Below, piece after piece: positions 1 through 4,862 of a stretch of DNA of 5,063 nucleotides; position 1 is the stretch's first letter; each line of letters opens with the position of its first letter. Source of the DNA: Candidatus Woesearchaeota archaeon (GTDB lineage Archaea; Nanobdellota; Nanobdellia; Woesearchaeales; GW2011-AR9). Location: NCBI GenBank assembly GCA_016188105.1, contig JACPIL010000021.1, forward strand, positions 5,521-10,583. The letters are read 5' to 3'. A program made the position numbers and the translations under genes. The notes beneath the pieces were generated by a model. The model was given only the letters and a program-made list of their open reading frames with translations, was not told the origin of the DNA and made no database searches.

Positions 1-210
1 AAGACGGCCACGCTTTGCGTGTCCTACTAGACAGCCCGAAGGGCGTGCTGGATAAAGCAACGACTTTATCGGCACACCGAAGTGATCGTTGTCACTTCGA
101 GTGCGTCCCCGTCTAGTCTGCGCCAGGGTGACGTGCACGAAGCAGGGGTTGCTCCCTACGGGATGCTGAGTAGGTTGTGGAACAACCGTAGCACCGTCAC
201 CATTGGCGCA
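1..210 (+). ncRNA. Unidentified GC-rich structured RNA, possibly 5'-truncated at the window edge
   Basis: No convincing coding frame is present, and G+C is about 58% against about 27% in the next 90 bases, the usual mark of a structured RNA in an AT-rich genome. Perfect stems visible by eye: 9-13/17-21 (loop ttt), 34-37/41-44 (loop gaa), 45-48/72-75 enclosing 51-57/64-70, and 78-85/92-99 (8 bp). Domain I is closed by 2-7/109-114 or, alternatively, by 26-32/111-117 (7 bp). Domain II starts almost at once: 119-125/204-210 (7 bp) continues as 127-133/195-201 (7 bp), with a terminal hairpin 173-177/183-187 and a stem 141-144/164-167. No RNase P core (GAGGAAAGUC, ACAGAA), SRP helix-8 GGAAG motif, tRNA T-loop, 5S or rRNA signature was found. 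Strand is uncertain because hairpins read both ways; plus is chosen only because a T-rich run (241-250) follows. The family is unknown, but that it is structured RNA is fairly likely. Confidence 0.6.
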
Positions 211-274
211 ATTTAACTTAAAGTCATTATTTCAATGAGTCTTCTTCTTTATGTATACTAAATCAGCAACAAAG

Positions 275-282
275 TTTTAAAA
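275..282 (+). promoter_or_regulatory. TATA box for the GINS operon
   Basis: The motif ttttaaaa is centred about 26 bases before the ATG at 304 and is preceded by an A-rich BRE-like stretch (caacaaag). In archaea this spacing puts the transcription start at or next to the start codon, giving a leaderless message. The same geometry recurs before the thioredoxin and Bud32 genes in this window. Confidence 0.5.
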
Positions 283-303
283 GAACGGAAACTCTCAAGT
301 TAG

Positions 304-1053
304 ATGGGGGCAGATGCAGCTATACTTTCACAGCAGATTACACCATCCACAATGGATAATATAAAGATAACTCTAGAAACGTTGTACGATATTCTTCGCA
401 ATGAGAAGAAAAAGGAAGATTTGCAGAAGCTGGAAAGTTCTTTTTTCTTTGATGTAGTAGCATATTTGCGAGAAAAACAAGCTTTGTTGGAGCTAAAGCG
501 GGAAGGAGAAAATATTTTTGCTGCAGGCGAGAAGGAAAAACTAGAGTATGAGCTGCGTAGCATCCGGCGAATTCTGAAGGAGATCTATGAAAAGCGGGAA
601 AAGAAGATTATCGATATTGCTATGAACAGAAGCAGAACGGGTTCAGATATCATAGATACTAGTTCGCTGCTGCGGGAAGAGAAGGAATTTTATAACCAAA
701 TTCTTCAAAGCCTGGACCATTATCGCCGGGGCGTCTTATTGAATTTGTTCCGGGCAGAATTGCCTTTTGTCGATGGTCAATTGCAGCGAGTGGAAATTAC
801 TTTTGAACAACGAAAGGAGCAAATTAAAGCTGAATTACGGCAGCAGCAAAGCGAGCAGAACGAAGAAACAGAAGAACAAAAACCAGTTCTGCAAAAAGTT
901 GTAATGACCAAGATCCGCTTCACTCATGCCATGCCCAGCTTCGTCTGGAAAGATATGAAAGTCTATGGCCCATTTGATGTAGGCCAGGAAACAGAAATCT
1001 TCCCGGAAGTTGCTGATTTGTTGGTGCGGAAAGGCAGAGCGGAGAAGTTGTAG
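304..1053 (+). CDS. Archaeal GINS complex subunit, Gins51 type
   Basis: Subunit of the GINS complex, which bridges MCM helicase and the GAN/RecJ-like nuclease at the archaeal replication fork. The protein is 249 aa. Residues about 17-160 form the helical A domain (ITLETLYDILRNEK opening, then long charged helices, with a typical IDIAM segment). Residues about 175-195 are a Q/E-rich linker. Residues about 197-249 form the small beta-rich B domain, with the recognisable pattern from RFTHAMPSFV through YGPF to LLVRKGRAE. The A-then-B order identifies Gins51 rather than Gins23. Start choice is uncertain: ATG 304 lies 26 bases after a TATA box (leaderless), but family homology begins at Met17 (ATG 352), so the first 16 residues may not be translated. 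No Shine-Dalgarno site precedes either start. A small membrane-protein gene follows after 20 bases and is probably cotranscribed. Family assignment comes from remembered motifs, not a search. Confidence 0.85.
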   Translation: MGADAAILSQQITPSTMDNIKITLETLYDILRNEKKKEDLQKLESSFFFDVVAYLREKQALLELKREGENIFAAGEKEKLEYELRSIRRILKEIYEKREKKIIDIAMNRSRTGSDIIDTSSLLREEKEFYNQILQSLDHYRRGVLLNLFRAELPFVDGQLQRVEITFEQRKEQIKAELRQQQSEQNEETEEQKPVLQKVVMTKIRFTHAMPSFVWKDMKVYGPFDVGQETEIFPEVADLLVRKGRAEKL

Positions 1054-1062
1054 ATAGAAAAA

Positions 1063-1066
1063 GAGG
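1063..1066 (+). promoter_or_regulatory. Shine-Dalgarno site of the downstream small membrane-protein gene
   Basis: GAGG lies seven bases before the ATG at 1074, in the 20-base gap after the GINS stop. It supports this start and suggests that the second gene of the operon is translated by SD-dependent initiation, unlike the apparently leaderless first genes. Confidence 0.5.
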
Positions 1067-1073
1067 ATGTGTA

Positions 1074-1376
1074 ATGCAAGAAGATAATTTTAGTTATAAT
1101 TTAGCATCAGCAGAAGTATCGAATGAAAACATGCTAAAATCTCTTCGTGAGACTGCCCGTAGATATAGGGCGGTTGTCTTCATCTCATTGGTAGAAGCTG
1201 TAGCCATTCCCTATGCTGCAGAAAAATTCTATCAGATATTTCCAGAGCCATGGAATAATACTGCTTATAACGGCATGCTCTTTTTAGAACTGCTGGTGGT
1301 GGGAAATTTCCTGCATTCGGGATATAACTGGTGGAAACATTCTAAACTGGCAGGTGAATTAGAGCAAAAGCTTTGA
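1074..1376 (+). CDS. Small hypothetical membrane protein with two predicted TM segments
   Basis: I do not recognise a family. The product is 100 aa. Residues 1-30 are polar and end in a basic patch (ETARRYR). Residues about 32-49 are a hydrophobic segment carrying one glutamate (E41). A short aromatic/proline loop (KFYQIFPEPWNN) follows, then a second hydrophobic segment at about 64-86. The tail contains KHSKL followed by a short charged helix (AGELEQKL). Positive-inside considerations put both ends in the cytoplasm. There are no cysteines and no enzyme motif. A GAGG ribosome binding site and the 20-base spacing behind the GINS gene argue that it is a real, cotranscribed gene. Its layout resembles the 136-aa protein beyond the hairpin array (1596-2006), which also has a K-S-K-hydrophobic-x-x-L-E tail after TM2; this may be distant paralogy or coincidence. 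Confidence 0.65.
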   Translation: MQEDNFSYNLASAEVSNENMLKSLRETARRYRAVVFISLVEAVAIPYAAEKFYQIFPEPWNNTAYNGMLFLELLVVGNFLHSGYNWWKHSKLAGELEQKL

Positions 1377-1389
1377 ATTGCTTAGTTAT

Positions 1390-1562
1390 AGAAAATCACT
1401 TTAATAATCGTAAGATTAGCTAAGCTAAAGTGATTTTCTTACATGAAATTAAGAATTTACTTAATTTCAGTACTGAAAATAAATCGTTGTTTATTTTCAT
1501 GTATTAGGAAATAACTGTAGTAAAGATTTTAGTTAAACTACTAAAATTAAAGTTATTTCCTA
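1390..1562. repeat. Array of four perfect inverted repeats (hairpins) spaced 4-5 bp apart
   Basis: The 219-base gap between the two small membrane-protein genes is almost entirely palindromic. H1: arms 1390-1403/1426-1439 (14 bp perfect), with a 5-bp hairpin inside (1405-1409/1414-1418). H2: arms 1444-1453/1460-1469 (10 bp, 6-base loop). H3: arms 1474-1483/1490-1499 (10 bp, 6-base loop). H4: arms 1505-1516/1551-1562 (12 bp), with an inner 8-bp stem 1526-1533/1540-1547. Gaps are 4, 4 and 5 bases. H2 and H3 share arms starting TGAAA and ending TTTCA; H1 and H4 are unrelated in sequence but similar in size (50 and 58 bases). H1 starts 13 bases after the stop at 1376 and could help end transcription. 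H4 abuts the TATA box of the next gene and could affect its promoter. Function is unknown. Confidence 0.8.
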
Positions 1563-1564
1563 TA

Positions 1565-1576
1565 ATTATTTAAAAT
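1565..1576 (+). promoter_or_regulatory. TATA-like promoter element of the second small membrane-protein gene
   Basis: The AT-only stretch attatttaaaat lies about 24-28 bases before the ATG at 1596, just after the right arm of the last hairpin (ends 1562). There is no ribosome binding site before the ATG, consistent with a leaderless message. The region is AT-rich overall, so the match is weaker evidence than for the other promoters here. Confidence 0.4.
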
Positions 1577-1595
1577 ACGTTGATTCTCGATTATT

Positions 1596-2006
1596 ATGTC
1601 AAAAAATGAACCTGATTTGGAACAAAGAGTTAATCCGTATGCCGCTCCTTGCGAAGCAGAGAGTATTGAAGACCTTTATGATTCGTTGAATCGTAGTAAG
1701 AAGTTAAAGATGTTTTATTCTGTTCTTGCGACAACGTTCCTATTTATTGCTCCAGTTTCCGCATTCTCTCTTATTTATGTAGAAGCAACAGAGCGACAGG
1801 AAGCAAGAGAGAAAAATGAGACGATAAGAGAAAAAAACGAGATCCTTAACTTCATAGATACAAATTATGATCCTCTCTTTTATGTTAGTGCCGCAGCTGG
1901 AATTGCTTGTTTGGTTCAGCTTCTTCGATATAAGAGTAAGGTTGAAGATCTAGAATTGGAAATAGAAATCTATAAACATGATCAGGAAAATAATCACTGC
2001 AGATAA
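1596..2006 (+). CDS. Small hypothetical membrane protein with two TM segments and charged coiled-coil-like loops
   Basis: I do not recognise a family. The product is 136 aa. Residues 1-37 are soluble and acidic, ending in a lysine-rich stretch (RSKKLK). TM1 spans about 38-63. Residues about 65-86 are a strongly charged, helix-prone segment (ERQEAREKNETIREK). TM2 spans about 93-112, and residues 113-130 form a second charged helix (SKVEDLELEIEI). Basic residues before TM1 and after TM2 suggest both ends are cytoplasmic and the middle loop is outside. Three cysteines (C19, C105, C135) show no metal-binding pattern. A TATA-like element at leaderless spacing supports the start. The 3' end overlaps the tRNA methyltransferase gene by 29 bases, so the two are probably cotranscribed. 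The layout parallels the 100-aa protein at 1074-1376. Confidence 0.65.
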   Translation: MSKNEPDLEQRVNPYAAPCEAESIEDLYDSLNRSKKLKMFYSVLATTFLFIAPVSAFSLIYVEATERQEAREKNETIREKNEILNFIDTNYDPLFYVSAAAGIACLVQLLRYKSKVEDLELEIEIYKHDQENNHCR

Positions 2007-2637
2007 TTCAGAATCCTTCATGAATGAAGAAGTAGGCGAAAGCTATCATTCACATACCGGCGGAGTTGAAGAAGCATTGAAGAAATATGCTGTACCCTGC
2101 AAGATCAAAGAATTAGCAAAAACTGGTAAAATAAAAATCCTGGATGTCTGTTTTGGGATGGGATATAATTCAGCCATGGCTGTCTCTGTCGCCTTAGAAG
2201 AGAATCCTGATTGTGAGATTGAAGTGATTGGTCTGGAATATGATCCAGACATCATCTCTCGAATCCAGGAAGTCAATCCGGCAATTTCATTTTTTGTTCA
2301 CTATAAACAATTAACCCCACAAAAACTTGAATTTAAGCAGGGAAAAGTCTCAGTAAAAGTGTTGCTGGGAGATGCTCGGGAAACAGCAAAAACGCTTCCA
2401 GAAAATTATTTTGATGCAGTTTTCTTTGATCCTTTCTCTCCAAAAACTGCGCCAGAGATGTGGCAGGAAGCCTTCTTTGCGGAGATGTATCGGGTTATGA
2501 AAAACTCAGCAATTTTAGCGACCTACAGCTGTGCGCGATTAGGAAGAGATAATATGAGCAAAGCAGGATTGTTATATGACGATGGACCGATTTTAGGGCG
2601 GAGAGGTCCGGGAACAATTGCTACGAAGTGGATTTGA
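1978..2637 (+). CDS. MnmC2-like SAM-dependent tRNA methyltransferase (Methyltransf_30/DUF752 family)
   Basis: Probable stand-alone counterpart of the MnmC methyltransferase domain, which converts nm5(s2)U to mnm5(s2)U at wobble position 34 of certain tRNAs using SAM. The 219-aa product has a family-like N-terminus (ITADNSESF then NEEVGESYHSHTGG, residues 6-29). SAM motif I is ILDVCFGMGYNS (54-65). The acidic residue ending strand 2 is E87 in GLEYDP. GDAR is at 131-134, the DPFSPK active-site motif at 151-156, and MW at 161-162. The C-terminus has ATYSCA (181-186) and GPILGRRGPGTIATKW (203-218). The FAD oxidoreductase domain of bifunctional bacterial MnmC is absent. Start 1978 is preferred over Met15 (2020) because family conservation begins upstream of Met15; it overlaps the previous gene by 29 bases. 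The gene ends tail to tail with Bud32, nine bases away. Exact tRNA substrate is inferred from the family. Confidence 0.85.
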   Translation: MIRKIITADNSESFMNEEVGESYHSHTGGVEEALKKYAVPCKIKELAKTGKIKILDVCFGMGYNSAMAVSVALEENPDCEIEVIGLEYDPDIISRIQEVNPAISFFVHYKQLTPQKLEFKQGKVSVKVLLGDARETAKTLPENYFDAVFFDPFSPKTAPEMWQEAFFAEMYRVMKNSAILATYSCARLGRDNMSKAGLLYDDGPILGRRGPGTIATKWI

Positions 2638-2646
2638 ACTTAAAAT

Positions 2647-3261
2647 TTATTTCTTCTTATTTCTTCCCCTTCTTTCTACGAGCTGAAGTCTGGAAAGTAC
2701 ATTATCCGCATCGGCATATTCTTCTTGATATCCTTCCAGCACTTCTTCAAATACTGCTGGATAGATCTCGGCATGGGTTGTTCCTAACGCTCTATCTAAT
2801 AAAAAGAGATCTACTGCCTTGTCTTCTATTTTCTCTGAGAAGAATGATAATCCAAAATCGATGAAGGTAACTTCTCCGCTTTCTTTACGTTGAATCATAT
2901 TTGAAGTTGTCAAATCGCTATGAATAATGTCTGCTTTATGCAGTTGTCCAATTCGTTCTCCTATCTCTTTGGCCAGATGTTCAAAATCGTTCTCTTTTTG
3001 CTGCAGCACTTCTTTAAGAGTTTCTCCCGGAATAAAATCCATAACTATGGACATCCTTTTGTCAGAGAACTCGCGTAAATGCGGTGCAGGGAATCGCAAT
3101 TCTTCCAGTTTTTGTAAGACCTTTGCCTCTCTTCTGGTTCTGAATTGGCGTAAGGAATGATCCAATTCTGGATGGCGATATGCTTTCGCTAAACGTTCTT
3201 TGATGATAGTAGAATTTTCTTTGTAAATTTTTGCTTCTGCACCTTGAGCTAACGGCTTCAT
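2647..3261 (-). CDS. bud32: Bud32 / Kae1-associated atypical kinase of the KEOPS complex
   Basis: Small atypical kinase/ATPase that works with Kae1 in KEOPS to make N6-threonylcarbamoyladenosine at position 37 of ANN-decoding tRNAs; cytoplasmic. The 204-aa product has the compact Bud32 layout: GAEAKIY near the N-terminus (residues 7-13) in place of a normal glycine-rich loop, probable nucleotide-binding lysine K21 in IIKER, and the KAYRHPELD and RTRREAKVL motifs (26-34, 41-49). The catalytic HSDLTTSN (114-121) has D116 and N121. FIDFGLS (133-139) has metal-binding D135. EDKAVDLFLLDRAL (146-159) and a basic C-terminal tail VERRGRNKKK complete it. Most relatives have HGDL or HNDL; Ser at residue 115 is a mild variant. 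It is a stand-alone kinase, not fused to Kae1, which is not in the window. A TATA box overlapping the thioredoxin stop fits leaderless expression from its own promoter, although the two genes are only 25 bases apart. Confidence 0.93.
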   Translation of the reverse strand: MKPLAQGAEAKIYKENSTIIKERLAKAYRHPELDHSLRQFRTRREAKVLQKLEELRFPAPHLREFSDKRMSIVMDFIPGETLKEVLQQKENDFEHLAKEIGERIGQLHKADIIHSDLTTSNMIQRKESGEVTFIDFGLSFFSEKIEDKAVDLFLLDRALGTTHAEIYPAVFEEVLEGYQEEYADADNVLSRLQLVERRGRNKKK

Positions 3262-3283
3262 CTATTTAAGAAAGAACCCATAG

Positions 3284-3291
3284 TATTTATA
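3284..3291 (-). promoter_or_regulatory. TATA box of the Bud32 gene, overlapping the thioredoxin stop codon
   Basis: On the minus strand the motif is tataaata, preceded by gtaaac as a BRE-like element. Its centre is about 26 bases before the Bud32 ATG (3261), the spacing expected for a leaderless transcript. It spans the last codon region and stop of the upstream thioredoxin gene (3287-3289). Confidence 0.5.
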
Positions 3292-3613
3292 GTTTACTCA
3301 GAATAGCATCAATCTTTTGTTTTAAGATTGGTTTAGGCATAAAGCCGATAATCCGTCCTGCTTCTTCACTATTATGGAAAATAATCAGGCAAGGTATTCC
3401 GGTAACCATATTATTACTTGCAACATCGGGATAATCTTCGGTAGAGATTTTCGCAAACTTGAGCTTTCCAGCATATTCTTTGCTGCTTTCTTCAAATACC
3501 GGGGCAAGCATTCTACAAGGGCCGCACCAGGAAGCCCAGAAATCGACAATTACCGGGAGCTTGGATTCGAGCACTTCGCTTTGAAATGATTGTTCAGTAA
3601 GTTCGAGGACCAT
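3287..3613 (-). CDS. trxA: Thioredoxin (cytosolic, WCGPC)
   Basis: Cytosolic disulfide reductant, normally kept reduced by thioredoxin reductase. The 108-aa product is full family length without a signal peptide. [13 protein letters not shown] (residues 21-33) holds the redox pair C30 and C33 in the classical WCGPC site. The strand containing [14 protein letters not shown] (52-65) and the cis-proline loop GIPCLIIF (72-79, cis-Pro P74) follow, then [12 protein letters not shown] in the final helix. An extra cysteine, C75, sits directly after the cis-proline, where Thr is usual; it lies near the active site and might be modified or take part in redox chemistry (inference). A TATA box about 27 bases upstream of the ATG suggests a leaderless message. 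The gene is divergent from a membrane protein with its own extracytoplasmic thioredoxin-fold domain, a plausible electron-transfer partner, and upstream of Bud32. Confidence 0.95.
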   Translation of the reverse strand: MVLELTEQSFQSEVLESKLPVIVDFWASWCGPCRMLAPVFEESSKEYAGKLKFAKISTEDYPDVASNNMVTGIPCLIIFHNSEEAGRIIGFMPKPILKQKIDAILSKL

Positions 3614-3635
3614 CTATTAAATTGAAGAGAGCTAC

Positions 3636-3645
3636 TATATAAATA
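3636..3645 (-). promoter_or_regulatory. TATA box of the thioredoxin gene
   Basis: The minus-strand motif tatttatata, preceded by ccgaa as a BRE-like element, is centred about 27 bases before the ATG at 3613. The message would be leaderless or nearly so. It lies in the 80-base divergent region shared with the membrane thiol-redox-like gene. Confidence 0.55.
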
Positions 3646-3660
3646 TTCGGTAACAAAATC

Positions 3661-3668
3661 TTTATAAA
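3661..3668 (+). promoter_or_regulatory. TATA box of the membrane thioredoxin-fold/CcdA-like gene
   Basis: The motif tttataaa, with upstream aacaaaat as a possible BRE, is centred about 29 bases before the GTG at 3694. This predicts a transcription start within a few bases of the start codon. It is about 20 bases from the opposing thioredoxin TATA box, so the two promoters may compete or be controlled together. Confidence 0.5.
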
Positions 3669-3693
3669 CAATACCTCTCTAGTAGAGAATAAA

Positions 3694-4836
3694 GTGGTGA
3701 AGATCTCGAAGCTTGTTTTTGTATCTTTAGTTCTAGTGTTATTATTGCCTTCAGCCATATCCCAGGCTGAGGATCTGGAAAATGACTGTATCTATTATTT
3801 TTATGGGCAAGAATGTAGTGATTGTGCTTCGCTCGATTCTTTACTGTTTGGTTTAGAACGGGAATATCCACATCTGCAGATAGAACGGTATGAAGTATAT
3901 CATCACTTCCAAAACTTTGAATTGCTTCAGGCTTATTACGATGCCTATACTATTGAAAAAAAATCCCGGTCTATTCCGGTCTTGTTCATGCAAGGAAGTT
4001 ATTTAGTTGGTTCAAAGTCAATCTCATCTCTGCTAGAAGAGAGAATTAAGGATAATAGTGATCCTTCCTGTCCTTCTTTATCTCCAGATACAGCTGTAGT
4101 AGGCCTTCTCGGGGAAGGGGAGTCGCCGAATGTCTTAAGCACCTTAACCTTTTCCTTGGTTACTGGCGATGCTTTACGCACCATGTTTGCGCCGGGAATG
4201 TTAGCGTTAGTGTTACTGCTTATCGCTATTTTGTCGGCAACAAAAGTAAAAGAAGAAATTATTAAGAACACTACCTATTATGTTTCTGGTGTTTTCTTAG
4301 CTTACCTCTTATTCGGATTAGGTTTGCTTTCTTTCTTTTATAATTCTCAATTACATTATTTCTTTTATAAATTTGTGGGGATAGCAGCAGTCTTGTTTGG
4401 TTTAGCGGGCGTGCAATCATTCTTTACGGCCTGGGAAATAGTCATGCCTCGGGATTTACAGAATTATGTGCGACAAGCACTAGGTTTTATCCTTTCACCG
4501 GTGGGAGTTTTTGTGGTTGGCTTAGTTGGCGGCATGTTTACCCTGGCCGGAGTAGGTAACTCATTTTATTTGTTGCGTGATTTGTTCATAGGAGACTTCA
4601 TGCGCGGGATTGTTTTGCCTTTGATGCTTTATTATAGTGCGGTAACCTTGCTGCTCTTTGTCGGCGTTGCTGCGCTGTTTCATCTTCTCCGTTCTATGTT
4701 GGAACATGCTATCGAAACTCAAGAAGGATCATCAGATGTGAAAAGAGAACGATGGAGAAAACATTATCAACGGGTATTAACTTTTTGCGTGAGAGGGACT
4801 CTTTTTGTAGTAGGATTAGCGTTGGTGTTTGTATAA
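3694..4836 (+). CDS. Secreted thioredoxin-fold domain fused to a CcdA/DsbD-like six-TM domain lacking the usual membrane cysteines
   Basis: Probable membrane thiol-redox protein of the DsbD/CcdA superfamily; the product is 380 aa. Residues 1-25 look like a signal peptide with likely cleavage after SQA. Residues about 30-115 are a small thioredoxin/glutaredoxin-like fold outside the membrane: the CxxC pair C41/C44 in YFYGQECSDCASL and a cis-proline loop RSIPVLF (P95). A linker carries C126. About six TM segments follow: roughly 160-182, 194-216, 221-248, 262-297, 305-331 and 360-379. Family members relay electrons through a cysteine in an NPC motif of TM1 and a second one in TM4. Here the corresponding places read FAPG (165-168) and FTLAG (282-286), with no cysteine; the only membrane-region cysteine is C365 in the last segment. 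Start is GTG 3694 or the adjacent GTG 3697; no ATG is nearby. It is divergent from the cytosolic thioredoxin. The membrane-domain assignment rests on pattern and topology, so it is less secure than the redox domain. Confidence 0.75.
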   Translation: MVKISKLVFVSLVLVLLLPSAISQAEDLENDCIYYFYGQECSDCASLDSLLFGLEREYPHLQIERYEVYHHFQNFELLQAYYDAYTIEKKSRSIPVLFMQGSYLVGSKSISSLLEERIKDNSDPSCPSLSPDTAVVGLLGEGESPNVLSTLTFSLVTGDALRTMFAPGMLALVLLLIAILSATKVKEEIIKNTTYYVSGVFLAYLLFGLGLLSFFYNSQLHYFFYKFVGIAAVLFGLAGVQSFFTAWEIVMPRDLQNYVRQALGFILSPVGVFVVGLVGGMFTLAGVGNSFYLLRDLFIGDFMRGIVLPLMLYYSAVTLLLFVGVAALFHLLRSMLEHAIETQEGSSDVKRERWRKHYQRVLTFCVRGTLFVVGLALVFV

Positions 4837-4862
4837 TAAAACAGCGAGATATTTTAGAATAG

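Noticed and set aside
26..117. Cloverleaf-like fold with a 7-bp closing stem, suggestive of a tRNA
   Set aside because: The arms do not fit: the first is 4 bp with a 3-base loop, the second is interrupted and long, and the third is 8 bp with loop tcgttg instead of a TTCRANY T-loop. There is no anticodon-loop pattern and no tRNA consensus bases.
119..210. Resemblance of ccctacgggatgctgag to the Alu-domain part of SRP RNA
   Set aside because: The similarity is short and the archaeal UGUAA-type loop motif and the GGAAG helix-8 motif are missing on both strands, so SRP RNA cannot be supported.
2..210. Two-hairpin H/ACA guide RNA
   Set aside because: There is no ACA three bases after the second hairpin (sequence is atttaac) and no convincing kink-turn or pseudouridylation pocket.
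1390..1562. CRISPR-like repeat array
   Set aside because: The four units differ in sequence and length, and there are no spacers of constant size, only 4-5-base gaps; no cas gene is present.
2046..2276. Minus-strand open frame inside the methyltransferase gene
   Set aside because: It lies wholly within a well-supported gene with clear SAM-binding motifs and shows no family pattern or promoter of its own.
2628..3160. Plus-strand open frames across the Bud32 gene
   Set aside because: The opposite strand carries unmistakable Bud32 motifs throughout; these frames are antisense by-products.
3662..4271. Minus-strand open frames over the membrane thioredoxin-fold gene
   Set aside because: They oppose a continuous 380-codon gene with signal peptide, CxxC motif and membrane segments, and have no recognisable features.
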